Source: an uncultured Caulobacterales bacterium (lineage in GTDB: Bacteria > Pseudomonadota > Alphaproteobacteria > Caulobacterales > Caulobacteraceae). From it: a DNA stretch of 64,000 nucleotides. Shown here piece after piece: positions 1 through 9,003 of the stretch. Position 1 is the stretch's first letter; every line of letters starts with the position of its first letter. The position numbers were made by a program, and so were the translations under genes. The stretch lies in the NCBI GenBank assembly GCA_903900155.1, contig CAIUMD010000032.1, positions 1-64,000 of the forward strand, given 5' to 3'. The notes below the pieces were generated by a model. That model made no database searches. It was not told the origin of the DNA and saw only the letters and a program-made list of their open reading frames with translations.

Positions 1-341
1 AGAAGCAGCGCTCGACGAGATTTCGCAGGGCGTAGAGATGGCCGTCGATGACCGGCTGGACCTTGCGGTTGCGCTTTGGCGGGATGACGGCGGCTATGCC
101 GCGATCTTTCAGGTCGGCGAGGATGGTGTCGGCGTCGTAGCCCTTGTCGCCCAGGAGCACCTTGGGTTCGGGGCCGGGCTCGTCCATGACCGGCCCATAG
201 CCCCTGACGTCGGAGACTTCGCCGCCGGTGAGGACCGCCGCGACCGGGAGGCCCAGGCCGTTTGTCCTCAGATGGATCTTGGTCGAGAAGCCACCTCGAG
301 AGCGCCCAAGACTTTCGCCTTGAGGGCCAGCCGCTTTTTTT
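1..341 (-). CDS. IS5-family transposase, second frame (OrfB), cut by window edge
   Basis: This frame is reached by -1 slippage at the A7 run at 335-341. It translates as GRSRGGFSTKIHLRTNG and continues with the second catalytic Asp in VLLGDKGYDAD and the third catalytic residue, Glu, in LYALRNLVERCF. All three DDE residues are therefore present and no internal stop is seen. The last few dozen residues lie beyond base 1. It has no convincing start codon of its own, which fits production only as a frameshift fusion with the upstream frame. The intact reading frame suggests a recently active copy. Confidence 0.8.
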
Positions 342-654
342 GGGCGCCGGCGGCATGTTGGTGAGCACGCACGATGGTTGAGTCGATCATCTGCAGGCTG
401 TCCTGGCCGACGCCGCTCTCGTTGAGCGCCGCCAGCATGACCTCCCACACGCCCGACAGCGTCCAGCGGCGGAACTGCCGGTAGACCGAGCCCCACTTGC
501 CGAAGTGATCGTGCAGATCGCGCCAGGCCGAGCCCGTCCGGGCGAGCCAGAACACCCCGTCCAGCACCCGTCGGTGATCCCGCGGCCGTCGGCCGCGTCG
601 CGGACCCGTCTCGATCACGAACGGCGCGAAGAACGCCCACTCTTCATCCGACAT
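268..654 (-). CDS. IS5-family transposase, first frame (OrfA)
   Basis: This is the N-terminal half of the transposase. It begins at ATG 654 (MSDEEWAFFAPFV); a TTG-started form extends to 684. It carries the helix-turn-helix-like DUF4096 region (SAWRDLHDHFGKWGSVYRQF) and the first catalytic Asp in QMIDSTIVRAHQHAAG. The frame stops at 268 soon after an A7 run (335-341, read on the minus strand). Within it, A AAA AAG is a textbook -1 slippery heptamer in the correct register. Ribosomes that slip there enter the second frame and make the full enzyme; those that do not make this truncated product, which in related elements may act as a regulator. Confidence 0.85.
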   Translation of the reverse strand: MSDEEWAFFAPFVIETGPRRGRRPRDHRRVLDGVFWLARTGSAWRDLHDHFGKWGSVYRQFRRWTLSGVWEVMLAALNESGVGQDSLQMIDSTIVRAHQHAAGAQKKRLALKAKVLGALEVASRPRSI

Positions 655-863
655 CAAGCCGCGAACCAAGGCCGCTCTCCTCAAAAAGCAGCCTTGAATC
701 AGCGATCAGCCAATTTGGAAATCCATTTTGTCAACAGGACCTAATCTGTCCCGTGTTGCGCTGCCGCAAGGTCCGCCTTGCCTGCGCCCCCTGGCGTCGC
801 TAGGGCTGGCTTCCTAAGGTGGGCGAACCACCAGCATGAATATCCGGGCAGGGGAGTACGCGC

Positions 864-2396
864 GTGCAGCACATTCTCGAGGAACTCGACCGTCGTCGCG
901 AGCAGGCCAAGGCCGGCGGCGGCGAGGCGCGCGTCGCCGCCCAGCACGCCAAGGGCAAGCTGACCGCCCGCGAGCGCATCGACCTGCTGCTGGACGAGGG
1001 TTCGTTCGAGGAGTTCGACATGTTCGTCGAGCACCGCTGCGCCGACTTCGGCATGGAAAACCAGAAGATCCCCGGCGACGGCGTCGTCACCGGCTGGGGC
1101 ACGATCAACGGCAAGGTCGTCTATCTGTTTTCCAAGGATTTCACGGTGTTCGGCGGCAGCCTGTCGAACGCCCACGCCCAGAAGATCATCAAGGTCCAGC
1201 GCCAGGCCATGAAGGTCGGCGCGCCGATCATCGGCCTGTTCGACGCCGGCGGGGCCCGTATCCAGGAGGGTGTCGACAGCCTGGCCGGCTATGCCGACAT
1301 CTTCCTCGAAAACACCCTGGCCAGCGGCGTCATCCCGCAGATCAGCGTGATCATGGGCCCGTGCGCCGGCGGCGACGTCTACTCGCCGGCGATCACCGAC
1401 TTCATCTTCATGGTCAAGGACACGAGCTACATGTTCGTGACCGGCCCGGACGTCGTGAAGACCGTCACCAACGAGGTCGTGACCGCGGAGGAACTGGGCG
1501 GGGCCCGCGTCCATGCCGCCAAGTCGGGCGTGGCCGAAGGCGCGTTCGAGAACGACCTGGAGGCCCTGACCCAGGTGCGCCGCCTGGTCGACTTCCTGCC
1601 CTCGTCCAACCGCGAGCCGGCGCCCGAGCGCGAGAGCTTCGACGAGCCCTATCGCGAGGAGATGAGCCTGGACACCCTGGTCCCGGCCGATCCGACCAAG
1701 CCCTACGACATCAAGGAGCTGATCCTGAAGATGGTCGACGAAGCCGACTTCTTCGAGATCAGCAGCGAGTGGGCCAAGAACATCGTCTGCGGCTTTGCCC
1801 GCATGGACGGCGAGACCGTCGGCATCGTCGCCAACCAGCCGCAGGTGCTGGCCGGGGTGCTGGACATCGACAGCTCGCGCAAGGCCGCGCGCTTCGTGCG
1901 CTTCTGCGACGCCTTCAACATCCCGATCATCACGCTCGTGGATGTCCCGGGCTTCATGCCGGGGACCAAGCAGGAGTACGGCGGCCTGATCAAGCACGGC
2001 GCCAAGCTCTTGTTCGCCTATGCCGAGGCCACGGTGCCGAAGATCACGGTCATCACCCGCAAGGCCTATGGCGGCGCCTATGACGTGATGAGCTCCAAGC
2101 ACCTGCGCGGGGATCTGAACTACGCCTGGCCGACCGCCGAGATCGCGGTGATGGGCGCCAAGGGCGCGGTCGAGATCATCTTCCGCCAGGAAGCCAAGGA
2201 TCCCGAGGCCCTGGCCGTGCGCGAGGCCGAGTACAAGGACCGCTTCGCCAATCCGTTCGTGGCGGCGCAGCGCGGCTATGTGGACGACGTGATCATGCCG
2301 CACGGGACGCGGCGGCGGATCGTGCGGGGCTTGAAGAGCCTGAAGGGGAAGGAGCTGTCCAACCCCTGGAAGAAGCACGACAACATTCCGCTGTAG
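864..2396 (+). CDS. pccB: Propionyl-CoA carboxylase, beta (carboxyltransferase) subunit
   Basis: 510 aa, the usual length for the biotin-dependent acyl-CoA carboxyltransferase beta subunit. It transfers carboxyl from carboxybiotin on the alpha subunit to propionyl-CoA, giving methylmalonyl-CoA, in the cytoplasm. The N-terminal crotonase-like half contains [12 protein letters not shown] (165-176). The C-terminal half contains [14 protein letters not shown] (about 361-374) and [11 protein letters not shown] (about 399). These glycine-rich turns form the two oxyanion holes in the family. The start is GTG 864, preceded by the purine-rich GGGCAGGGGAG at 847-857. The alpha subunit is not in the window. 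The IS5 element ends only about 130 bp upstream, so it abuts this gene's promoter. Acetyl- or methylcrotonyl-CoA specificity is less likely from overall similarity but is not excluded. Confidence 0.92.
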   Translation: MQHILEELDRRREQAKAGGGEARVAAQHAKGKLTARERIDLLLDEGSFEEFDMFVEHRCADFGMENQKIPGDGVVTGWGTINGKVVYLFSKDFTVFGGSLSNAHAQKIIKVQRQAMKVGAPIIGLFDAGGARIQEGVDSLAGYADIFLENTLASGVIPQISVIMGPCAGGDVYSPAITDFIFMVKDTSYMFVTGPDVVKTVTNEVVTAEELGGARVHAAKSGVAEGAFENDLEALTQVRRLVDFLPSSNREPAPERESFDEPYREEMSLDTLVPADPTKPYDIKELILKMVDEADFFEISSEWAKNIVCGFARMDGETVGIVANQPQVLAGVLDIDSSRKAARFVRFCDAFNIPIITLVDVPGFMPGTKQEYGGLIKHGAKLLFAYAEATVPKITVITRKAYGGAYDVMSSKHLRGDLNYAWPTAEIAVMGAKGAVEIIFRQEAKDPEALAVREAEYKDRFANPFVAAQRGYVDDVIMPHGTRRRIVRGLKSLKGKELSNPWKKHDNIPL

Positions 2397-2410
2397 GGCC
2401 ATCTTCTCTG

Positions 2411-2512
2411 CTCCCCCTCTGGGGGAGCTGTTGCGGAGCGACTGAGGGGGCAGCACCGCCGACGCCGAGCTGCCCCCTCCGGCCCTCTGGGCCACCTCCC
2501 CCAGCGGGGGAG
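2411..2512. repeat. GC-rich intergenic palindromic repeat (CTCCCCC/GGGGGAG type)
   Basis: An imperfect palindrome between pccB and metG. The left arm (2411-2454) starts CTCCCCCTCTGGGGGAGCTG and the right arm (2469-2512) is its near complement, ending CCCCCAGCGGGGGAG. As RNA it would fold into a long branched hairpin. A related element lies at 49775-49911. It probably also ends pccB transcription. Confidence 0.7.
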
Positions 2513-2610
2513 GAGAGCGCGCATTGCGCCAAACCTTTCCCTCGCCGCCCGACCCTTCTATATGCGGACGCTTCTACACCTCCCGTGACTCCCCGAAAGG
2601 CCGCGCCCGC

Positions 2611-4320
2611 ATGGCTCGCATCCTGATCACCTCGGCTCTGCCGTACATCAACGGCATCAAGCACCTGGGGAACCTGGCGGGATCGATGCTGCCGGCGGAC
2701 GTCTATGCGCGGTTCAAGCGGGCCCAGGGTCACGAGACGCTGTACATCTGCGCCACAGACGAGCACGGCACGCCCGCCGAACTCGCGGCCAGCGCCGCCG
2801 GCCAGGACGTCGCCACCTACTGCGCCGAGCAGCACGTGCTGCAACACGATGTCGGCCGCGCGTTCGGCCTGTCGTGGGACCATTTCGGCCGCTCGTCCTC
2901 GCCGCAGAACCATCGCCTGACCCAGCACTTCTGCCAGGCCCTGGAAGATCATGGCCTGATCGAGGAACGCGTCGACCAGATGGTCTATTCGGTCGACGAC
3001 AAGCGCTTTCTGCCGGACCGCTACGTCGAAGGCACGTGCCCGCATTGCGGGTTCGAAAAAGCGCGCGGCGACCAGTGCGACAACTGCGGCAACCTGCTGG
3101 ACCCGACCGACCTGAAGGATCCGTACTCGGTGATCTCGGGCTCGCGGAACATCGAGGTGCGCGACACCCGTCACCTGTACCTGCTGCAGACCAAGATGCA
3201 GGACAAGATCCGCGCCTGGGTCGACAGCCACGGCGACTGGCCGCAACTGGCCCGCTCGATCGCCTACAAGCACCTGGACGAAGGCCTGATCGACCGCGGC
3301 ATCACCCGCGATCTTTCCTGGGGTATTCCTGTGGCCCAAGGCGGAGTTCCGCGCTCGGGCTTCGAGGACAAGGTCTTCTACGTCTGGTTCGACGCCCCGA
3401 TCGAGTACATCGCCGCCACGCAAGAGTGGGCCGAGGGCTCGCCCGACCGCGACTGGAAGCGCTGGTGGCGCACCGACGCGGGCGCGGAAGACGTCCGCTA
3501 CGTCCAGTTCATGGGCAAGGACAATGTCGCGTTCCACACCGTCAGCTTCCCGGCCACCATCCTCGGCGCCGAAGAGCCGTGGAAGAGCGTCGACATGCTC
3601 AAGGCCTTCAACTGGCTGAACTGGTACGGCGGCAAGTTCTCGACCTCGTCCAAGCGCGGCGTGTTCATGGACGCGGCCCTGGAGATCCTGCCGCCCGACC
3701 TGTGGCGCTGGTACCTGACGGCCAACTCGCCGGAAGGGTCGGACACCGCCTTCACCTGGGAGCAGTTCGCCAGCGCCGTGAACCGCGACCTGGCCGACGT
3801 GCTGGGCAACTTCGTCAACCGCATCCTGAAATTCAACGAGAGCAAGTTCGAGGGTGTGGTCCCAGCGGGCGGCGAGCCCGGTCCGCTGGAAGATAAGCTG
3901 TTCGCCGATGTTTCCGCGCGTCTTGCGGATCTTGCCGAACAGATGGACGCCATCGAGATTCGCAAGAGCGCCCAGGCGCTGCGGGCCCTGTGGGTGGTCG
4001 GCAACGAGTACCTGCAGGAAGCCGCGCCGTGGACCGCGATCAAGACCGATCGCGACCGCGCCGCCGTCATCGTTCGCACGGCCCTGAACCTGGTGGCGCT
4101 GTACGCCAAGATCTCGGCCCCGTTCATCCCGTTCGCGGCCGAGAAGATCGGCGACGCCTTCGGCCTGGAGTTCCCGGCCCAGTGGCCGTCGAACGACGCC
4201 AAGGCCGAGCTGGACAAGCTGGCGGTCGGGACGGCGGTGACGGTGCCGGACGTCTTGTTCAAGAAAATCGAGGAAGACCAGATCGCCGAATGGTCCGCCC
4301 GCTTCGGCGGCGCGGAGTAA
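2611..4320 (+). CDS. metG: Methionyl-tRNA synthetase
   Basis: 569 aa class I aminoacyl-tRNA synthetase that charges tRNA-Met with methionine. The start is ATG 2611, giving [20 protein letters not shown]. The upstream open frame to 2524 lacks family similarity. The HIGH-type signature is HLGN (18-21). The KMSKS-type loop is KFSTS (342-346), a common variant in this subfamily. A knuckle of four cysteines (CPHC at 143-146, then CDNC near 157-160) binds zinc in the connective peptide. The C-terminal anticodon-binding helical domain is present. There is no C-terminal tRNA-binding (EMAP) extension, as is usual for this short form. The next gene starts one base after the stop, so the two are likely co-transcribed. 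Confidence 0.95.
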   Translation: MARILITSALPYINGIKHLGNLAGSMLPADVYARFKRAQGHETLYICATDEHGTPAELAASAAGQDVATYCAEQHVLQHDVGRAFGLSWDHFGRSSSPQNHRLTQHFCQALEDHGLIEERVDQMVYSVDDKRFLPDRYVEGTCPHCGFEKARGDQCDNCGNLLDPTDLKDPYSVISGSRNIEVRDTRHLYLLQTKMQDKIRAWVDSHGDWPQLARSIAYKHLDEGLIDRGITRDLSWGIPVAQGGVPRSGFEDKVFYVWFDAPIEYIAATQEWAEGSPDRDWKRWWRTDAGAEDVRYVQFMGKDNVAFHTVSFPATILGAEEPWKSVDMLKAFNWLNWYGGKFSTSSKRGVFMDAALEILPPDLWRWYLTANSPEGSDTAFTWEQFASAVNRDLADVLGNFVNRILKFNESKFEGVVPAGGEPGPLEDKLFADVSARLADLAEQMDAIEIRKSAQALRALWVVGNEYLQEAAPWTAIKTDRDRAAVIVRTALNLVALYAKISAPFIPFAAEKIGDAFGLEFPAQWPSNDAKAELDKLAVGTAVTVPDVLFKKIEEDQIAEWSARFGGAE

Positions 4321-4321
4321 C

Positions 4322-5533
4322 ATGCTCCCGGGGGCGGACAAGGCGGAGGATACCCTTTCAAATGGGGGCCTCCCGACCCTCGTCCGCCTCTGCCTGTTCT
4401 ACGCCGCGATCTATCTGAGCTCGGGCGTCAGCCTGCCGTATATCGGCACCTATCTGCGCTCGCGCGGCATGAGCGGCGGTGAGATCGGCCTGATCCTGGC
4501 CGTGCCGCTGCTGCTGAAACCCTTCACCGGCGCCTCGCTGGCGGTGTGGGCCGACGGCTTCACCCTGCGGCGCACCCCGATGATCCTGCTGCTGGTCGGG
4601 GCAGGGCTGGGTTATGCGGGGCTGCTGATCTCGCCGAACCTGTGGTGGTTCATCCTGGCCTGGTTCATCGGCCAGACCCTGCTGTCGACCGTCTCGCCGC
4701 TGATCGACGTGATCACCCTGCGCCGGGCGCGGCTGGAGAACTTCAACTACGGCATCCCGCGCGGCACGGGCTCTTCGGCCTTCATCGCCGCCAACCTGGC
4801 CATGGGCGCGATCCTGACCTTCGCCGCGCCGACCGTCATCGCCATCTGGATCGCGGTGGCGTGCTTCGTCGGCGCCGTGGCCGCGGCCCTGGCCGTACCG
4901 CCCGAGCGGGTCCATGCCGAGGGCGCCAAGCCCGACCGGTCGGAACGCTGGAAGGGGCTGAGCGACCTGCTCTCCAACCGCACCTTCGTGCTGGCGGTGG
5001 TCACGGCGGGCCTGATCCAAGGGGCGCACGCCTTCTACTACGGCTTCTCGGCCATCCTCTGGCGCAAGCAGGGGATCAGCGAGCCGATGATCGGCATCCT
5101 GTGGGGCTTCGGCGTCGCGGCCGAGGTCGGCTTCATGTGGTTCCTGGAGCCGCTGCGCCGCCGTTGGGGTCCCGAGCGGTTCCTGATCCTGGGCGCGAGC
5201 GCGGCTGTCCTGCGCTGGACAGCTTACGCCTTCGAACCGCCGCTGTGGGCGCTGTTCCCGCTGCAGATGCTGCACTCGATGACGTTCGCCGCGAGCTTCC
5301 TGGCCTCGCTGCGCCTGATCGAGAAGCTGGCCCCGCCGGCAGCGGCGTCGCCGGCCCAGGCGATCAATTCGGCGCTGTCGTCGGGCTTCACCCTGGGCAT
5401 CGCGACCCTGGCCTCGGGCCCGCTGTTCGACGCCCTGGGCGCGAAGGGCTACCTGGCCACCGCCTTTATGGCCCTGTTGGGCCTGGGCGGCGCGATACTC
5501 CTATCGCGCCGCTCCAAACGTCAGATCGTGTAG
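4322..5533 (+). CDS. MFS transporter, HcaT/nucleoside-symporter-like
   Basis: 403 aa with twelve predicted membrane segments and no signal peptide. Related families are the MFS_1_like carriers (3-phenylpropionate carrier HcaT and relatives). Recognisable features are an N-terminal [20 protein letters not shown] segment, the loop [10 protein letters not shown] after TM2, and the [10 protein letters not shown] loop in the second half. The start ATG 4322 lies one base after the metG stop, so translation is probably coupled. The substrate cannot be told from sequence, and nothing links it functionally to metG. It converges on cysNC, with the two coding ends overlapping by 13 bp. Confidence 0.8.
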   Translation: MLPGADKAEDTLSNGGLPTLVRLCLFYAAIYLSSGVSLPYIGTYLRSRGMSGGEIGLILAVPLLLKPFTGASLAVWADGFTLRRTPMILLLVGAGLGYAGLLISPNLWWFILAWFIGQTLLSTVSPLIDVITLRRARLENFNYGIPRGTGSSAFIAANLAMGAILTFAAPTVIAIWIAVACFVGAVAAALAVPPERVHAEGAKPDRSERWKGLSDLLSNRTFVLAVVTAGLIQGAHAFYYGFSAILWRKQGISEPMIGILWGFGVAAEVGFMWFLEPLRRRWGPERFLILGASAAVLRWTAYAFEPPLWALFPLQMLHSMTFAASFLASLRLIEKLAPPAAASPAQAINSALSSGFTLGIATLASGPLFDALGAKGYLATAFMALLGLGGAILLSRRSKRQIV

Positions 5534-7428
5534 TCGATCTCCTGGCCTTCCAGCCAGGCGACGATCCGTTCGGCCGCCTCGACGGGATCGATGGCGGTGG
5601 TGTCGATCCGCAGCTCGGGCTTCTCCGGCGCTTCGTACGGACTGTCGACGCCGGTGAAGTTCTTCAGCTGGCCCGAGCGGGCCTTTTTGTAGAGGCCCTT
5701 CACGTCGCGGGCCTCGGCAACGGCCAGGGGGGTGTCGACGAAGACCTCGATGAACTCGCCGCCATCCAGCAGGTCGCGCGCCAGCTGGCGCTCGGCCCGG
5801 AACGGCGAGATGAACGCGGTCAGCACGATCAGGCCGGCGTCGACCATCAGCTTGGCGACCTCGGCCACCCGGCGGATGTTCTCGACGCGGTCCTCCTCGG
5901 TGAAGCCGAGGTCCTTGTTGAGCCCGTGGCGGACGTTGTCGCCGTCCAGCAGGTAGGTGTGGCGGCCAAGCGCGTGCAGGCGCTTCTCGACCAGGTTGGC
6001 AATGGTCGACTTGCCCGCGCCCGACAGGCCGGTCAGCCAAACGACCTGGCCGCGCTGGCTCTTCAGCGCCGAACGCGACGTCTTCGTCACGTCGGTGTGC
6101 TGCCAGTGGATGTTGTCGGCCCGGCGCAGGGCGAAGTTGATCATGCCCGAGCCGACCGTACGGTTGCTGAGGCGGTCGATCAGGATGAAGCCGCCCATCT
6201 GGCGGTTGTCGGCATAGGCCTCGAACGGGATGGCCTGGTCCAGCGAGAGGTTGCAGACCCCGATCTCGTTCAGCTCCAGGCGTTTGGCGGCCGTATGCTC
6301 CAGCGTGTTGATGTTCACGCGGTGCTTGATGTCGGTGACGCTGGCGCTGACCGTGCGTGCGCCCAGCTTCAGCAGGTAGGTGCGGCCCGGGGGCAGGGGC
6401 TCGTCGTCCATCCAGACGAGCGTAGCCTCGAACTGGTTGGCGACCGGCGCTGGAGCGTTGGCCGAGGCGATGACGTCGCCGCGCGAGATGTCAATCTCGT
6501 CTTCCAGCGTCAGGGTCACCGACTGGCCGGCGACGGCCTGGTCGAGATCGCCGGGCAGGGTGACGATGCGGGCCACGCGGCTTTCGCGGCCCGAGGGCAG
6601 GGCGCGGATGCGGTCGCCCGGCTTGATGGTCCCCGAGGCGACCAGGCCCGAGAAGCCCCGGAAGTCGAGGTTCGGGCGATTGACCCACTGCACCGGCATA
6701 CGGAAGGGCTTGGATTGCAGGTCGTCCTCGACCTCCACGCCTTCCAGCCACTCCATCAGGATCGGGCCGTCGAACCACGGCGTATGCTCGCTGCGCGCGG
6801 CCATGTTGTCGCCGCCCAGGCCCGAGATCGGGATGGGCGTGAAGACCTTGAGGCCGATCTGCTCGGCGAACGCGCGGTAGTCGGCGACGATGGCGTCGAA
6901 CACCGACTGCTCCCAGTCGACCAGGTCCATCTTGTTCACCGCCAGCACCACGTTGCGGATGCCCAGCAGCGAGACGAGGTAGCTGTGGCGGCGGGTCTGG
7001 GTCAGCACGCCCTTGCGCGCGTCGATCAGGATCACGGCCGCGTCGGCGGTCGAAGCGCCGGTGACCATGTTGCGGGTGTACTGTTCGTGGCCGGGGGTGT
7101 CGGCGACGATGAACTTGCGCCTCTCGGTCGAGAAGAAACGGTAGGCGACGTCGATGGTGATGCCTTGCTCGCGCTCGGCGGCCAAGCCGTCGACCAGCAG
7201 GGCGAAGTCGATCGCCCCGCCCTGGGTGCCGACCTTCTTGCTGTCGGCTTCGAGGGCCGCCAGCTGGTCCTCGAAGATCATCTTGCTGTCGTACAGCAGG
7301 CGACCGATCAGGGTGGACTTGCCGTCGTCGACGCTGCCGCAGGTGATGAAGCGCAGGAGCGACTTGTGCTGATGCTGGTGCAGATAGGCGTCGATATCTT
7401 CGGCGATCAGGGCGGACTGGTGCGCCAT
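5521..7428 (-). CDS. cysNC: Bifunctional sulfate adenylyltransferase subunit 1 / APS kinase
   Basis: 635 aa fusion. The N-terminal part is the CysN GTPase of ATP sulfurylase, with P-loop GSVDDGKST (31-39), DTPGHEQY (switch II) and NKMD. It drives sulfate adenylation together with CysD. The C-terminal part, from about residue 455, is APS kinase (CysC), with P-loop GLSGAGKST (about 465) and the [10 protein letters not shown] motif. It phosphorylates APS to PAPS. The start is ATG 7428, whose A is shared with the cysD stop (TGATG). The open frame reading further upstream to 7866 runs antisense-like through cysD and has no family similarity. Fused CysNC is typical of alphaproteobacteria. Confidence 0.95.
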   Translation of the reverse strand: MAHQSALIAEDIDAYLHQHQHKSLLRFITCGSVDDGKSTLIGRLLYDSKMIFEDQLAALEADSKKVGTQGGAIDFALLVDGLAAEREQGITIDVAYRFFSTERRKFIVADTPGHEQYTRNMVTGASTADAAVILIDARKGVLTQTRRHSYLVSLLGIRNVVLAVNKMDLVDWEQSVFDAIVADYRAFAEQIGLKVFTPIPISGLGGDNMAARSEHTPWFDGPILMEWLEGVEVEDDLQSKPFRMPVQWVNRPNLDFRGFSGLVASGTIKPGDRIRALPSGRESRVARIVTLPGDLDQAVAGQSVTLTLEDEIDISRGDVIASANAPAPVANQFEATLVWMDDEPLPPGRTYLLKLGARTVSASVTDIKHRVNINTLEHTAAKRLELNEIGVCNLSLDQAIPFEAYADNRQMGGFILIDRLSNRTVGSGMINFALRRADNIHWQHTDVTKTSRSALKSQRGQVVWLTGLSGAGKSTIANLVEKRLHALGRHTYLLDGDNVRHGLNKDLGFTEEDRVENIRRVAEVAKLMVDAGLIVLTAFISPFRAERQLARDLLDGGEFIEVFVDTPLAVAEARDVKGLYKKARSGQLKNFTGVDSPYEAPEKPELRIDTTAIDPVEAAERIVAWLEGQEIDYTI

Positions 7429-8363
7429 CAGAAATAGCCTTCCTGCTTCTTCTTCTCCATCGAGGCGGACTGGTCGTGGTCGATGACTCGGCCCTGGCGC
7501 TCCGACGTGGTGGTCAGCAGCATTTCCTGGATGACCTGGGGCAGGGTGGCGGCCTCGCTCTCGACCGCGCCCGTCAGCGGGTAGCAGCCCAGGGTGCGGA
7601 AGCGGATGCTCTTCATCTGCGGGACTTCGCCGTCGCGCAGGCGGAAGCGGTCGTCGTCGACCATTATCAGCGCGCCGTCGCGCTCGACCACCGGTCGCTC
7701 GGCCGCGAAGTACAGCGGCACGATCGGGATGTTCTCCAGGTGGATGTACTGCCAGACGTCCAGCTCGGTCCAATTGGAGATCGGGAAGACGCGCAAGGAT
7801 TCGCCGGGGTGCTTGCGGGTGTTGTAGAGATTCCACAGCTCCGGCCGCTGGTTCTTCGGATCCCAACGATGCTCGGACGAGCGGAACGAGAAGACGCGCT
7901 CCTTGGCCCGGCTCTTCTCCTCGTCACGGCGGGCGCCGCCGAAGGCCGCGTCGAAGCCGTACTTCGACAGAGCCTGTTTCAGGCCTTCGGTCTTCCAGAG
8001 GTCGGTGTGCAGGGCGCTGCCGTGGTCGAACGGATTGACGCCGCGAGCTTCGGCGTCGGGGTTCTTGTGGACGATCAGGTCGAAGCCCAGCTCGGAGGCG
8101 ACCTTGTCGCGCAGGGCGTACATGTCCCGGAACTTCCAGGTCGTGTCGACGTGCAGCAGCGGGAAGGGCGGCTTGCTGGGATAGAACGCCTTGGCGGCCA
8201 GATGCAGCATCACCGCGCTGTCCTTGCCGATCGAGTACAGCATGACCGGACGTTCGCACTCGGCCGCCACTTCCCGCAGGATGTGGATGCTCTCGGCCTC
8301 CAGGCGCTGGAGGTGCGTGAGGCGGGCCGGCGAGATCTCAGCTTTTAGAAGATCTGGGGTCAT
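7428..8363 (-). CDS. cysD: Sulfate adenylyltransferase subunit 2
   Basis: 311 aa N-type ATP pyrophosphatase family protein. It binds ATP and sulfate and makes APS, with GTP hydrolysis by CysN providing the energy. The PP-loop is SIGKDSAVM (44-52). [15 protein letters not shown] and the C-terminal [13 protein letters not shown] segment are characteristic of CysD. I place the start at ATG 8363 ([11 protein letters not shown]). A 20-residue extension to 8423 is open but looks unrelated. It is the first gene of a cysD-cysNC operon with overlapping stop and start. The 277 bp upstream would hold its promoter. Confidence 0.94.
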   Translation of the reverse strand: MTPDLLKAEISPARLTHLQRLEAESIHILREVAAECERPVMLYSIGKDSAVMLHLAAKAFYPSKPPFPLLHVDTTWKFRDMYALRDKVASELGFDLIVHKNPDAEARGVNPFDHGSALHTDLWKTEGLKQALSKYGFDAAFGGARRDEEKSRAKERVFSFRSSEHRWDPKNQRPELWNLYNTRKHPGESLRVFPISNWTELDVWQYIHLENIPIVPLYFAAERPVVERDGALIMVDDDRFRLRDGEVPQMKSIRFRTLGCYPLTGAVESEAATLPQVIQEMLLTTTSERQGRVIDHDQSASMEKKKQEGYF

Positions 8364-8640
8364 CGGTTCCGGCGGGTGCGCGGCGGGTGCGAATTGGGTA
8401 AGGGCCAAGGCGAGGGTCCGCAAAGGAAAAATGTCCGGGACCGTCCCGTTGGAACAGGGCGGCCGCGTGCAGGTTGGGACCTAGGCCCGACCGTGTTCGG
8501 CGACAACCGCCGGAAATCTGGGGGCGCTGTCAGTTGGCTTGGCGCCACAGTCTGTAAGCTACGGCTTTCATGACCAAAAGTTCACTCGCGCGGGCCAATC
8601 GAGTCTCGCATAACGACGCTATCGGTTCCCGAGGTGGGCA

Positions 8641-8847
8641 ATGGGCTTCCTGACCGAAATGTTGGCCGTGGCGATTGTCTGGCTGTCGTCGTTCGCGCTG
8701 TGCCAGTTCGGCGTGGCGGTCGAGCAGGCGTGTCCGCATGCCAAGAGCCAGACCCAGCACAAGACCGTCGCTCGTTCGCCGCGTGACCTGATCAAGCCGA
8801 TGCCGATCGCCGTTAGCGCCCCCGCTGCCGCTTCGCGCGAGGCCTGA
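8641..8847 (+). CDS. Small hydrophobic-N-terminus protein, unknown function
   Basis: 68 aa. ATG 8641 is preceded by CGAGGTGG at a plausible ribosome-binding distance. The first 25 residues (TEMLAVAIVWLSSFALCQFG) could form one membrane segment or a signal anchor. The rest is polar, with two cysteines in total. I do not recognise a family. It stands alone between the divergent cysD promoter and tipN. The competing minus-strand frame (8530-8925) lacks a good start, so this strand is preferred. Confidence 0.45.
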   Translation: MGFLTEMLAVAIVWLSSFALCQFGVAVEQACPHAKSQTQHKTVARSPRDLIKPMPIAVSAPAAASREA

Positions 8848-9003
8848 AGGCGCTTCCAGACGCCGCAACCCCTGCAAACACAAGCAAAGTTGCTTTCCGT
8901 CAGGGCGTTTCACCGTTAGGTTCATGTGACACGCGAAGGAGGGGTCCGGCGCGCGAAGGTTGTCTCTGCGCCCCTCGCCGACGCTTTAGGACCCTGGCTG
9001 TGT

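Larger units (their letters stand above)
1..735 (-). mobile_element. IS5-family insertion sequence, one end plus most of transposase
   Basis: The first 0.7 kb reads on the minus strand as a two-frame DDE transposase of the IS5 superfamily (IS427-like organisation). The element runs off the left edge, so only one terminus is present. Its outer end must lie between the transposase start (654) and the pccB promoter region. I place it near 730-735, where the minus strand reads AGGTCCTGTTGACAAA, which resembles the tips of this group. The other inverted repeat and the target duplication are outside the window, so this boundary is inferred. Confidence 0.8.

Noticed and set aside
741-2495. Long minus-strand frame opposite pccB
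   Set aside because: Antisense shadow of a clear carboxyltransferase gene; no start signal or domain.
4546-7437. 963-codon plus-strand frame across the MFS gene and cysNC
   Set aside because: Runs through two confidently assigned genes in other frames; no domain.
8530-8925. 131-codon minus-strand frame upstream of tipN
   Set aside because: No start signal and overlaps a better small gene on the plus strand.
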